Assembly: GCA_003013855.2 (NCBI GenBank)
Contig: ML058408.1
Coordinates: 6,425,356 to 6,489,355 of the forward strand
From: Liriodendron chinense
Taxonomy: Eukaryota; Streptophyta; Magnoliopsida; Magnoliales; Magnoliaceae
Direction of reading: 5' to 3'
Length of the DNA: 64,000 bases
Below the pieces are notes generated by a model. That model saw only the letters and a program-made list of their open reading frames with translations. It did no database searches and had not been told where the DNA came from. Position 1 is the stretch's first letter. Every line of letters starts with the position of its first letter. This document shows positions 1 to 11,471 of the stretch, in pieces. The translations under genes were made by a program, and so were the position numbers.

Positions 1-474
1 GGTGCGGCCCTTACTCTGGGTTACCATGGGCCCACCTTGATGTATGTATTATGTATCCACGCCGTCCATACATTTTTTCAGATTAGTTTAGGGTTTTATA
101 CCACAAAGGAAGCAGATCCAATCATTTGGTGGACCATAACATAGGAAACAGTGGTGGTTGACCATTAATGGCCCACAAAAGTTTTGGATGAAGCTGATAA
201 TTGCTTTCTCCCTTTATCCAGGGTCATTGGACCTTATCAACAGATTGGATGGTAAATAAACACTATGGAAACATGAAGGTGCATCCTAAGAATTTTTTAA
301 TGGTAGTATGGTCAATCACCACTGTTTCTTATGGTATGGTCCACCTGATAATTTTATCCGCTTCATTTTTGGGATAATGCCCTAATATGATCCGGAGAAA
401 CGGATGGACGGAGTGGATACATAATACATACATCAAGGTGGGCCCCACGGTAACCCCACAGTAAGGGCCGCACC
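1..474. mobile_element. Non-autonomous terminal-inverted-repeat element (MITE-like)
   Basis: The first ~70 bases recur as an imperfect reverse complement at about 405-474. Both ends read GGTGCGGCCCTTACT inward, followed by a shared GGGCCCACCTTGATGTATG stretch. The middle has no coding potential. The length (~470 bp), long inverted ends and lack of a transposase fit a MITE. The left end coincides with the window edge, so the true terminus and any target duplication cannot be checked. The superfamily is not assigned. Confidence 0.7.
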
Positions 475-1947
475 GGCTTAGGTGAGCCCAGGTCCCACCT
501 AATCCGCTCTCGACATTCAGGCGGATGCAATGCTTCATAAGTGATGTTTATATGATCAGTATGAGGCTTGGGTGGATCTGGGGAGCCACTGAGGTGGCAT
601 GTGAGATATGAGCTTTTAATAAAGATGGTAAAAAATGCTGAGATCTTCTGGCTAAAAAATCAAATAATTTCACTCTTCAAGTGGACCACAAAATACATTG
701 ATGGTTAAGGAAAAAAATCTACCAATTAATCAGTCATAATAGTCATTGGCCCACCTGAGATGTGAAATGGCCAGCATTTTACGAAAGATCTAAACAATGC
801 AACTCATTTGTTGGAAAGCTCTAATCTCATGATATGGATCTATGTATATCATTATATAATATTGTTTGCAATTCATGGGGCCCATTTCAGATGACCGAAC
901 AAACAAAAAAATACACTATGGAGCTGATTTTAATAAGTCCATGAGCTGAGCTATTAAAGTTAACATAGAGAAGGATAAAAAATTCTTAGGTCTAAACTCA
1001 ACAAACATATCTATTATGGGCTATGCTATATAGGAGAAAATTCAGCAACGGCCAACACTCAAAGGGAAAGAGTCTAATGATCAAAGAGTAATGAATTTTT
1101 AAGATTAATAGCTCTATCTGTCTTGGCCAATCAAATGCTTTTAGAAAAATGTCCACCAAGCTTAAATACATCTTATTGTCTTTGACTTATCAAAAGGAAA
1201 AACACAATGTGAGCGCAACCTTACTTGGAAAAATAATAAACCAAGAACAAACAATTTAACACCTACTTATAATGGCTCATATAAATACAAACTTATTATA
1301 TGATGTTGATTGACCTATATCTAATGTTTCTTCAAAGTCTATCCTACGTGCGCATCCAGGATGGCTTTGTGGTGCAATATACTATTGGGATAATAAGTTA
1401 ACAAATCCCTACATTTGAAAGAAGTCAATATGAGAACACAAACCTTTAAAAATCTAAATCTTTATTTACACATGTATAAACCATTCATATTAAGCATTGT
1501 ATGATTAAATTCCAAACCTGGTTGGAAACATTAGGCTGTACAGATGACATTAGGTTATATAGATGGCATCCTAAACCTGCCTTCCATGTAGGCAATGCAT
1601 TAAATTGACTGGGCATTGCCTCAACGCACTGCGGTACAACTCCCTACATAATGAGTTGAAGGTTGTTATTAGATGTGATCAAACTCAAAGATAGTTACTT
1701 AGAATTTACAATTTACCTGATTAGAGGGTGTTTGTACTCTAACGAAAGTAGTTGATTCTTGGACTCTACTACCTACATATATTATCAAATACATTAAAAC
1801 TGTGTGTAATGTAAAGGTAAGTCATGTAATTAATGATATTATATGCCACTATACTGACCTGTGACTTCTTTTATCTTCTTTGATTAAGTTCTGTTTTTAC
1901 TTTTCTCTAATGAACTTTTTATTCTTCCTCCCTTTATACTCTTTTTT
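475..1947. other. Non-coding AT-rich stretch, nothing recognised
   Basis: No credible open reading frame, RNA gene or repeat boundary was found. The part next to 1948 lies downstream of the FRS-like pseudogene stop and may be its old 3' flank. Fragments such as GGCCCACCTGAGATG resemble the non-autonomous DNA elements nearby, but no paired ends were found. Confidence 0.5.
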
Positions 1948-2899
1948 TTATGGTGGATCATGTACCACTTGATCTACAGACGAACCCTCACATGTGTCTC
2001 GATATGTAGTGGTGTGCGTGTCTTTAGCACCTTCACTTTGTTCTGCCTGTGCTTTCATTGATATATTGTCCAATCTATTAATACCTTCCATCATTATGAT
2101 TTTGGCAATTGAAGCTAGCTCATTGGTAATAGATCCCTTGACAACTAGCATCTGAGCTATGTGAAATAACTCACTATATCGTGCAGTAATCAAACGTTTT
2201 GGGTCAATCTTTATCGGTTGTCCATAATCCATCACCACACCTATTTTTGCATCTTTTGACCATCTTTTTAAATAGTAGTGAGGCGGTATAGCATTTACTT
2301 GTAAGGAACGTAGGACCTTAAGTGCATGTGCACAAAGCACACCAGTGAATTCAAATCTTCTACAACTACAATTCACTGCACTTTCTGAAGGGACATATGC
2401 AACAATGTGAGTCCTTTGACGTGAATTCAGCGTTGATATCTGAAATGTTTGTATATTCTCATCGTCATTGCATTGGACTTGTTCCATATCAATTACTTCT
2501 TCAACTCATTCTGGAACTCATTAAAAAAATTTCTAAAGTATATATCTGACGCTTGTTGCTCTACAATCCACTGTGAGACAATGTTGGGAAATGTTTGCCT
2601 TGACTTGTAATTTTGAACTGCCTCTGCTTTACAACGATCTTCCAATGCCTTAGCATATTGCTCTACAAGTTGTCGAATGATCATTTTTCGATTAAAGTAT
2701 CTTTTGACATACTTGTTTATACTCTCACATCGTTAAATAGTTGTAAGGCCTACGCAAAAATACTCCTTCCCATATACATGTGCCCACTTCACGCAAATCC
2801 TATAAAGGGCTTGCAACCATTCGTTTTCTCTCAAATCATATTTTTGTAGCATTTCATTCAAACAGTCTTCAAATCCCTCTTATGTTTCATTATCATAAA
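1948..2899 (-). pseudogene. FAR1/FRS-like pseudogene, C-terminal part
   Basis: FAR1-RELATED SEQUENCE proteins are plant nuclear factors derived from a Mutator-like transposase. Read on the minus strand from 2899, this piece continues the transposase-like region found at 50807-51651, with recognisable blocks EMLQKYDL, NEWLQALYRI and a match to the family's QRSESIN block. It then covers the region before the zinc finger (QLVEQYAKALEDR, QASDIYFRNFFNEF) and the SWIM zinc finger CSCRRFEFTGVLCAHALKV at about 2320-2380. Breaks are visible: an in-frame TAA after DNET near 2880, a TAA where the family has Gln near 2735, and a frameshift near 2490 between NELKK and DMEQVQ. The nearest ORFs are only 63 and 179 residues. 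The reading frame is continuous with the other half if element A is removed. Family assignment is confident; the subgroup is not. Confidence 0.85.
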
Positions 2900-3504
2900 C
2901 ACACTGTTAGAACTAGAAAAATCGTACTCGTCAGCAATCTTTTTCCTACGTTTCATTATTGTGGGGGAATTCTGAGTATAGAGACATTTATAGACAATCA
3001 TAAGTAATCACAAAGTATACACGAGGAAGCACCTCGAGGTAAATTTTATTCCAGAGATTCTGAGATCTTTAACATTCTATGCTGTGAACTAGTCACGAAC
3101 CCTCAATTACATCAATGGATGATCACCCTTGATTAAAAGGCAAAAGTAAATGCATGCATGTACCATAAATGAATTAAATAAAGCGTTAAAAGAGCATAAA
3201 TATAAATAAAGCACAACATAGACAACACATATTTTTTACGTGGAAACCCTTACAGGAGAAAACCACGGCACAAAGCGACAAGATTCCACTATGAATCGCA
3301 ATTATACAATAGATGGAACATCAAAGGGATGAAACTCGGATAGATCGAGTAAGTAGTTTAAATCGTCAGGGATTATAGTATCGAGGTCATGGTCGTCGAG
3401 ACCAAGTCTAGGATTTCTTATGGACCAAGCCATTTTTAAGACCAGTTAGATGTTGGTCTCATACTCTTTCGGGCATTCCTAGTTGAGTAGCAACCAGGAT
3501 TTTA

Positions 3505-4850
3505 ACCGAGTCGTGTATCTCAGTGTCATGACGCGTCTCTGTGGACGAAATGACTTTCAGGAATACACTCCACAGTCTCCATTTAGTGCAACCAGGGTAA
3601 GTGACCGTCTCTTGTTTGGACGGGTGACTTGCCGGAAGGCACTCCATGGTGTCTTAGTGCAACCAGGGTTTCACGACTCAGTGTCATAACGCGTCTCTAT
3701 GGACGAAATGACTTTCAGGAATACACTCCACGATTTTCACTTACTACAACCAGGGTCAGTGACCGTCTCGTGTTTGGACGGGTGACTTATTGGAAGGCAC
3801 TCCATGGGATCATAGTGCAACTAGGGTTTCAACCGAGTTGTGTATTTCAGTATCATGACGTGTCTCTATGGACGAAATGACTTTTACTAATACACTCCAT
3901 AGTTTCCACTTACTGCAACCAGGGCCAGTGACCGTCTCGTGTTTGGACGGGTGACTTGCTGGAAGGCACTCAATGGGGTCTTAGTGCAACCAGGGTTTCA
4001 ACCGAGTAGTGCATCTCAGTGTCATGACGCATCTCTATGGATGAAATGACTTCCAGGAATACACTCCACAGTTTTCACTTACTGCAACCAGGGCCAGTGA
4101 CCGTCTCGTGTTTGGACGGGTGACTTGCTGGAAGGCACTCCATGGGATCTTAGTGCAACCAAGGTTTCAACCAAGTCGTGTATCTCAGTGTCATGATGCG
4201 TCTCTATGGACGAAATGACTTTCAGGAATACACTCCACAGTTTCCACTTACTGCAACCAGGGCTAGTGACCGTCTCATGTTTGGATGGGTGACTTGCTGG
4301 AAGGCACTCCATGGGGTCGTAGTGCAACCAGGGTGTATCTCAGTGTCATGACGCGTCTCTATGGACGAAATGACTTTCAGGAATACACTCCACAGTTTCC
4401 AGTTACTGTAACCAGGGCCAGTGACCGTCTCATGTTTGGACGGGTGATTTGCTGGAAGGCACTCCATAGGGTCTTAGTGCAACCAGGGTTTCAACCGAGT
4501 CATGTATCTCAGTGTCATGATGCGTCTCTATGGACGAAATGACTTTCAGGAATACACTCCACATTTTCAGTTACTGCAACCAGGGCCAGTGACCGTCTCG
4601 TGTTTGGATGGGTGATTTGCTAGAAGGCACTCCATGGGGTCTTAGTGCAACCAGGGTTTCCACCGAGTCGTGTATCTCAGTGTCATGATGCGTCTTTATA
4701 GACGAAATGACTTTCAGGAATACACTCCACAGTTTCCAGTTACTGCAACCAGGGCCAGTGACCATCTCGTGTTTGGATGGGTGACTTGCAGGAAGGCACC
4801 CCATGGTGTCTTAGTGCAACCAGGGCCAGTGATCATCTCCGTTGGACGAG
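3505..4850. repeat. Tandem array, ~167-bp unit, about 8 copies
   Basis: Units can be aligned on TCTCAGTGTCATGACG and CACTCCATGGGGTCTTAGTG. Unit starts fall near 3512, 3677, 3839, 4008, 4176, 4333, 4500 and 4670. The right LTR of A has only two units (47880-48240). The many short ORFs here are repeat translations, not genes. Confidence 0.85.
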
Positions 4851-6108
4851 TGACTTACTGGAAGGCACTCATTACCTTAGCCACTCAACTGACGGATCCC
4901 ACCTTGGACAGGACACACATCAACTGGTCTTAACAATGAAGTATTTCAGACGTTTTAGAACTCTTTGATTATAGTTTTCGATGATAACCATAGTCCCCTT
5001 CGATTTAATTTCGTACCTTGATCCGAAATGAAATAAATTCATGCAATGGATGCAAATGAGTACGGTACAAAGTAAATATGCTTTATACATGCTTGAGAGA
5101 GGATCGCGTTTATGCTAGATGTTCAACGTATCAGAAAAATTATGCATTTGATTTGATTGTCCTGCTTCGTATATATCTTTGTGTCATCGATATTTTTGCC
5201 TTTGCGTCTTTGAGATCACAATTGATTTCATTTGGCCTTAGTAGATTTTCGGGCCAACAGGGCACTTCTCGGGGCCTGTTTACAATCTGATCGGAGGATT
5301 TGGTGAATACCTGTCATGATCGTCTTTGGATAGTGGTGGATCATGTCTACGATGGTGGTAATGATGTCGGACCCACCTTGGTGTTAGTGCGATCACACTG
5401 CATTTCGTTTAGTGTAAGTCAATTTCTGAGCTAACAGGGCACTTCCCAGGGCTGAAAATGACTTAGTAGTGGACCTGTTTACGGTATGATCAAGGTTTAC
5501 AAAACTCCTGAGATAAGATAATCTCGTTGTAATGCATGATTATGGTGTATCATGTTATGGCGGAGAGAAGTTTCCCTCTCGGGTTCGGTCAAATTCACCT
5601 AATTCCTCTCAATTCGGCCATTTTCGGCTCTTTCGGAAGGGTTTCTAAGGTTTGCAATTTTGACTCAGTGTTGGCCTTTTTTTATCAAATTGCTGATTTG
5701 GCCCACTTAACATCGATCGTTGGTGAATCCGGTCCGGGGGATGGATAGAGGACTGTTCGCTTCCCCAAGTGTAGGGTTGCGATGTAGTAATAAACTCGGT
5801 AAGACCGAGGTCGATCCACAGGGACTTATGTAGGAATTCACAAAACACTTCCAATAGTTTCTACTAAGAAGCTAATAAATAAGTTTTAAAGAGATTGATG
5901 TAAATAGCAGTTTTGAACTTAAACTGAAGTAATCAATTAATAAAAGGCACTAGGGGTTCAAGGATCTACTTATAGCAATCCTTGATTCTCAATTCGCTGT
6001 GGTTTCTCACTTTCTCAACTAGAATCGAAATTAAGATCTATCTAGTCGGTTAATAGAATAGTTAAACCAAACAATCTGTCATATGTATGAACAAGGTATA
6101 TGATTCAC

Positions 6109-7492
6109 TGTTGAACCTCCAATTTATACATTGCATTGCCCACTACATGACATTATATGTATGTTTTTCATGATTAAAAGGCCCATTTAATGTGTGTTTT
6201 GTGATTGTAGGGATGAGAGCAGACTTCACTCAATTGGAGACCAAAAAGGGACCATTTAGAACCTATGAATGAAGGTCCAAGGTGGAACAAAGAAGGAAGA
6301 AGAAAGAGGGAGAAAAGAGAATAAAGAAAAGAAGAAAAAGAAGAAAAATGGCAAGTCCGACCGGTCGGCCATACCTGTGGAAACCATTGGAAGGACCAGT
6401 TGGTCCGACCGGTCTTGACCGGTCGGCATCTCTCTGGAAGCTCGCTGGACTAAAAAAATAACTGAGGTCCGACCGGTCGGCCAACCCAGTCCGACCGGTC
6501 TTTACCGGTCGGTCATCAAAGTGGGAAGTCTATTGAACTCCCTGGACTGATGAACAGACTAGTCCGACCGATCGGCCACTCCGAAAAATCAGGAAGTTTC
6601 TAAATCCGGCTCCGAGAATTTCTGCGCACTACGTAACCTTACTCAATTTCTGGATGTTTCCGACGCAAGGGGGCTCTCCCACTATAAAAGGACACCTAGG
6701 GGCTCTTCCTAGGTCATCATAGAAGCTAAGGAAGGTCGTGGGAACGGACGGAAGTCGTCGTGGAGCGTCAACAACCCTCCAATTTCCGGTTTTTCTAGTT
6801 TTTATGCTTTCTTATTTGAGTTCTAGTTGTAGTATGACAATGCTCGGCTAGAATCTCTCAGCTAAGGCTGAGAGGTGAAGCTTGTAGCCAATTTCATGTT
6901 TGATTCAAGTTAATTCAAGTAATTTTCAATTCAAGTTTGGATTTTTCATATTCTAGTTCTTAAGTTGGTAGTTTGAGATGTTTTATGAGAGTTCATGTGC
7001 TCCGGACATGAATTCCTTGCAATTCTCTGAGATTATCATATGATGCTTGTTTAGATTCGAATTATAGTAATCCTTGAGCAAGCCATAGTCCATAGGCATG
7101 GCTGTTACTCCGAAGGCTATGATTTTGAATTCTACATTGATTGAATGGGACTAGAACTTGGAAGTTCAGCTTGATTGGAATTGAATGTGTTTGAATGCTT
7201 TATTTTCCAACTAGATGAGAGATAGGACTTCAAATCTAGTTGTGTTCTCTACTTGGATTGATTGGACTGACATGGGATTGCTACAAGTGGATCCTTGAAT
7301 GCCTTAGTATCTTAAATCACTGATTTTCCATTAAGTTTCTGTTTTAGTTTTAATTACTCAATTGAGTCTTATTTCTTGCAAAACTAAGTTGCTGGAATAG
7401 TTTGAAAGTTATTTCTAATTCCCTGTGGATCGACCTCGGTCTTACCGAGATTTATTACTACATCGCAGCCTTACACTTGAGGCGAGCGAACA
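6109..7492 (+). mobile_element. Solo LTR H (plus), same family as N
   Basis: 1,384 bp with ends TGTTGAACC and GCGAGCGAACA, flanked by TTCAC (6104-6108 and 7493-7497). It aligns with N in reverse. Shared landmarks are TATAAAAGGACACCTAGG, the AGCTAAG(G)CTGAGAGGTGAAGC block, and a terminal block containing GGATCGACCTCGGTCTTACC. H inserted near the 3' end of N in the opposite orientation, creating the large palindrome-like structure at 5754-8598. Confidence 0.8.
6350..6690 (+). promoter_or_regulatory. H LTR promoter region: GACCGGTC palindromes and TATA box
   Basis: Several GACCGGTC-type sites, often paired as GACCGGTCTTGACCGGTC, lie at about 6355-6570. A TATA box TATAAAAG follows at 6683-6690. 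The order (palindromes upstream, TATA downstream) fits an LTR promoter. The protein that would bind is unknown. Confidence 0.55.
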
Positions 7493-8108
7493 TTCACTCA
7501 ATGCAAGCTAGGATGAGCATGCTCAATTGCATAGGTCAGTCCCAATTCCAATAGATTAAGTCCATAATCATAACCATCATTAAGTCCTGTCACCAGACAA
7601 AGCTAGATTATGAATTGAACTTGATTCAAATCACATACACAGTCCTATACATACTTCAGAATTCCATAAAAGTAGAACTTTAGTAGGAAGTTCCCACAGG
7701 AAGATCATAGTACTAGAGCGTACTCCAATTCCTCGAATCATACAGGTCTAGACTAACACAAAACAATTAAGAACTCAAGTACTTCTTCCGAACATCCATG
7801 AGTCATCATAAGACTAAGAAAAAATACTTGGAACTTGAATTAAACTTCAAACCATTGTTTATAAACATGAAATCCAACTTTAAAACCAACTTGAACAAAT
7901 TGAAACATCTTAGATTCACTACAAGCTTCACCTCTTAGCCCTAGCTAAGAGGTTTAGCCGTTCATGATCCAAGGAAACATGAAACAACTAATAAAACATA
8001 AAAAAAAGAGAAAGCAAACTAGGAGTTGTGGAACTCCGAAATCCACTTCCACCGCCTCCCACCTTGCTCAAACCCTCCTAAGATACCTTAGGAACAATCC
8101 CTAGGTGT

Positions 8109-8375
8109 CCTTTTATAGTAGGGAAGCTCTGCAGCATCAGAATCTTCCAGAAATTGAGTAAGAGTACGCAGTGCGCATAGAAAATCGGAGCTTGTAGAAC
8201 ACACTTCATTACGCAGACGACCGGTCCCACGACCGGTCGCAGCAATGGACGATCGGTCGCACAACCGGTCGTGGACAGTCTAGAGAGCTGTGGCCGCAGG
8301 GTTACTTCTGTTGAGTGATCGGACCGGTCGGACGATCAGTCCTGGGCCTTGGACGACCGGTCGTGGGTGTCTTCT
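8109..8375 (-). promoter_or_regulatory. N LTR promoter region: GACCGGTC-type palindromes and TATA box
   Basis: This is the minus-strand counterpart of the H region. ACGACCGGTC variants at 8215-8375 lie upstream of TATAAAAGG at 8109-8117. The sites are more diverged than in H (CGATCGGTC, ACAACCGGTC). Confidence 0.5.
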
Positions 8376-8724
8376 TCTTCCTTCTTTTCTTCTCTTCTTT
8401 GCTTCTTTCTTCCACCCTTTCCCACTTGGTCCTTTGGTCTTATTTGCTTCAAATGGTGTCCTTAAGTCTCCATTTAATGATTCCTCTCTCTCATCCTTAT
8501 AATCACAAATCCATGCATTAGTTTAGTTTATAAACCATGAAAACAAGCATAATAAGTGATGAATTGGGGTTAGAATATGCACAATTAAGAGCTCAACAAG
8601 GACATTGATGCGTGTCCAGGAGGATCGATTTGATCGGAAACCAATTTAGATCGAAGGCGGGCCACCTCATGGGAGATCTCACACCCCAACCAGCGTATGG
8701 ATGCACCTGCTATGGGATATGGGC

Positions 8725-9430
8725 TCATATGGCTGAGGTGGCCTCCCTCAGGCGCATGTGATGAAAGGAAAAGGGAGGAGAGAGGGGATGGATGGGAGGT
8801 GAGCGCATGTGCCTCGCCCAGGTGCATTTGGCCTGCCCCTTGGGCACATGTGGCATGAGGGAGTGAGGTGAGAGAGAATGGAAGGGAGGTGTACGCATGT
8901 GGCCTCGCCCAGGCGCATGTGCCCTCTTTACTTCATGACTTTTGATTTCCAAAGCCCCATGGGCATGGGCGCATGTCCTCTAAGGACTTAGGGAAGTTTT
9001 CCCTTTGTCTGGGTGCATGTCCTATAAGAACTTGGGAAATTTCCCAATATCTTCCAACAAAAGGATGGGTGCATGTGGATTTTCCCTATCTCCCTCTCTG
9101 TTACAGCTCTGATGGGAGAAATCCCTTTCCGGCGAGGTGTGGGAGCATGTGAATAGCCGACGGAGGATTCCGGCAAGGATTTTACCTTCCTCTGACAATC
9201 CTTTCCAGAAAATGAAGCCTCTCCCCCCCTCAACAAGTGAGTGGGGTATTTATAGCATGTTAATCGGGTATCTGATCGGGTCCGCATGTGAGATGGAGCA
9301 AGAGCGCGTGGGGACAGGAGAGGTCATGCACATGTTGTATGGGGTGTGAGCACATGTGCCCATGCACCAAGTGCATGTGCCCTACTGTGGGCGCATGTGC
9401 CCCTGAGGTGGGTGCATGTGCCCTCACTTA
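8725..9430. repeat. Interspersed short motif array (GCGCATGTG), left LTR of A
   Basis: The 9-mer GCGCATGTG and one-base variants (GTGCATGTG, GCACATGTG) recur every 20-60 bases across this stretch, on the same strand. The spacers are not tandem copies of one another. The TATA-like site at 9247-9254 (minus) lies inside the array. Confidence 0.65.
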
Positions 9431-10403
9431 GCATCATTTTAATTAATTTTGATATTTTTGTATTTTTAACATTTTAAAAATATTGAAAAGGGATAGAGAG
9501 GGCTCTCATTTGCATGTGGTGAGAGGGCAAATGCATGTCTCCTCATGGCATCCGCATGTGGACAGAGAGGGCAAATGCATGTTCCATCACTTAGAATATC
9601 TCAGGTCTAAGGCTCCGACGGGCGACCTCCAAAGGGGGGCTACCTTTTCGGAGACCGAAGTCACTGACGCCAAGTCGCTTTTAGGCCATGATCGACCTCC
9701 TGAATGAATGGAGTGGGGTACCGATGGTCATCTGCTATGAATTTTGGTAGTTCCTTACCAATTTGGACCCTCCCGATCGGCTCTTTGCATAGGAATATTG
9801 CTCCGGGAAGCGCGCACATGGAAATATGTACTGCAAGGACTTTAAACTTGCTACTTAAGGTTTTTGGGCATTCTGAATCATTTGGCAGCCATCCGCATGT
9901 CTGATTCCACTCCAAAATGGTACTTGTAGGCTTTCGGGCCCTTTCGGCCAGCTCGAAACGGGGGCAAAACACACTTCGGTGGGCGCAAGCAAAAGTGTAC
10001 ATCGTATGGCATTCAAATTCAGAACTTAAGGGTTCTGAACATTTTGGATCATTTGGCGGCCATCCGCATTTCCAATTCCCTTCAAAAATAGCATTTATAG
10101 GCTTCCGGCCCCTACAGTCGGATACGATCAGGGCAAAACACATTTGGAAGCCTGCGGGTAATGATACGCGTTGCCCGACTTTGAAACTTGCAGGTTAAGC
10201 TTTTTAGGGCATTTTGGATCATTTGGCAATAATCCGCATGTCCGATTCTGCTCCGAAATAGCATTCGTAGGTTTTGGTCATGACCGCGTGTGTTAGCTTG
10301 CACTGGCAGTTTTTGAGTATTTTGGATCTCGAAATCGGTCTGAATCGTCGTAGATGGACCGCTAAATATTTTTGTATAATGGGTGCGAATTTGAGCCCCA
10401 ACA

Positions 10404-10417
10404 AGTGCCCCCCCGGT
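10404..10417 (-). other. Polypurine tract of element A
   Basis: Read on the minus strand, CCGGGGGGGCACTT lies directly before the TGTTGGGG start of the 3' LTR. Position and purine content fit the plus-strand primer of a minus-oriented element. Confidence 0.55.
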
Positions 10418-10474
10418 GCGCTACGACGGATGCTTCTGTCAGGCCAGTGCGGTGCACCGGTCCCAAGGCTCAAG

Positions 10475-10482
10475 TATAAATA
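10475..10482 (+). promoter_or_regulatory. TATA box, probable promoter of the antisense gene of A
   Basis: TATAAATA in AAGTATAAATACAG, about 70 bases inside the LTR boundary on the plus strand, upstream of the plus-strand gene at 11472. The ~1-kb gap to the first ATG may hold a spliced leader: TTGCAG lies six bases before that ATG. This is inferred from sequence only. Confidence 0.45.
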
Positions 10483-10559
10483 CAGAACTCGCTGAGTCAT
10501 TTGCACATTTTTGAATCAAGAAAAAATAAAATCTAAGAGGTGAGAGAACTTCTCATGAG

Positions 10560-10950
10560 GGAGTGGGTGTATGTAGCCTCTCCATGAGTGTAGGTGTATT
10601 GCCCCAGGCGCATGTACCCCGAATGATGGTGGGGGGCGCACGTCCACTCTCCCAGGCGCATGTGATTCAAACCCCAGGCGCATATGGGAACATGTTAAGA
10701 GCAGGCGCATGTGGGAACATGTTAAGAGCCAGGCGCATGTGGGAGTGTTCTGGGCCAAGCGCATGTACCCACACCCCAAATGCATGTGTGGAAACCTCTC
10801 ATAGTGCAGGCGCATGTGAGCTTCTCTTTGGTGAAGCGAATATGGGCGCACGTGGGGTCACATGCTACGATCCTATACCTTCCAATTACATGGAGTGGGC
10901 ACATGTAGGGTCACATGCGCCTGGGGTATTGGCTTGGGCGCATGTAACTC
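10560..10950. repeat. GCGCATGTG motif array inside element A
   Basis: The same 9-mer that fills the A LTRs continues here, outside the LTR, about a dozen times on the same strand. It would lie in the leader of the antisense transcript. The region up to 11471 has no other recognisable feature. Confidence 0.6.
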
Positions 10951-11471
10951 CACTACTTAGCTAAATTTTTCTAATTCTGGCATTTTTTATCGCCCTTGGT
11001 GAAAATTCATGCATCTGGCCCTATTCTCAGCCAAATTCAATGCCGTTTGCGGCCAGATAGCTCAATGCTCGAGTATGATTAGGACTTAGTGCTCGAGGCC
11101 CATAATATGCTGCTTATGTTGTTCTTTTATGGCTTGTAACTGCTCCTTTAAGCAGTTCTATGATATGCACTTCCGAGCGGGCGCACATGCATCATTTGGG
11201 GTTAGTGCGAATTCGCACACACTCCGAGTGTACATGTAGGGCTGTTACTGTATTTGCTGCACTATGATATGTGCGCGCTTGTTTATCGGATGTGCGCTCG
11301 AATTCCACTGTTTCCATATTGTTGTGGGTCATGACTTTATGCATGTATTTACTGACGTATTTTGTGTGTGAAATCTGTCATCGAATGATGCGATGCTTAC
11401 CTTATTGTGTTGCCTGTTGCGTGCGCTGGTCTTCTGTTTGATGCACTTTTGTTTACGTATTGCAGTGAATC

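Larger units (their letters stand above)
5754..8598 (-). mobile_element. Solo LTR N (minus), carrying solo LTR H
   Basis: This is inserted in the left LTR of A and is absent from the right LTR. It is flanked by the 5-bp duplication AGGAC (5749-5753, 8599-8603). On the minus strand it begins TGTTGAGCTC and ends GGGAAGCGAACA. Removing H (6109-7492) and its duplication leaves about 1,456 bp with TG/CA ends and no coding region, as expected for a solo LTR. A TATA box (TATAAAAGG, minus) lies at 8109-8117, with GACCGGTC-type palindromes upstream of it at 8215-8375. The retrotransposon lineage is unknown. Confidence 0.8.
2905..10403 (-). repeat. Element A 3' LTR (left copy), expanded and interrupted
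   Basis: Starts TGTTAGAACTAG and ends TTTGAGCCCCAACA on the plus strand, matching 47281-50801. It is longer than the right copy (3,521 bp) for two reasons: solo LTRs N/H are inserted at 5754-8598, and a ~167-bp tandem repeat is expanded at 3505-4850. There are further small insertions near 9360-9400 and 10110-10200. A TATA-like sequence (minus strand) lies at 9247-9254. Confidence 0.85.

Noticed and set aside
5754..8598. A single 2.8-kb palindromic transposon
   Set aside because: The inner part has its own TTCAC target duplication and TG/CA ends, so two opposed solo LTRs explain it better.
9661..10143. 160-residue open frame on the minus strand
   Set aside because: It lies wholly in the left LTR of A, and the frame is broken in the right LTR (only 119- and 82-residue pieces). 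It has no recognisable domain.
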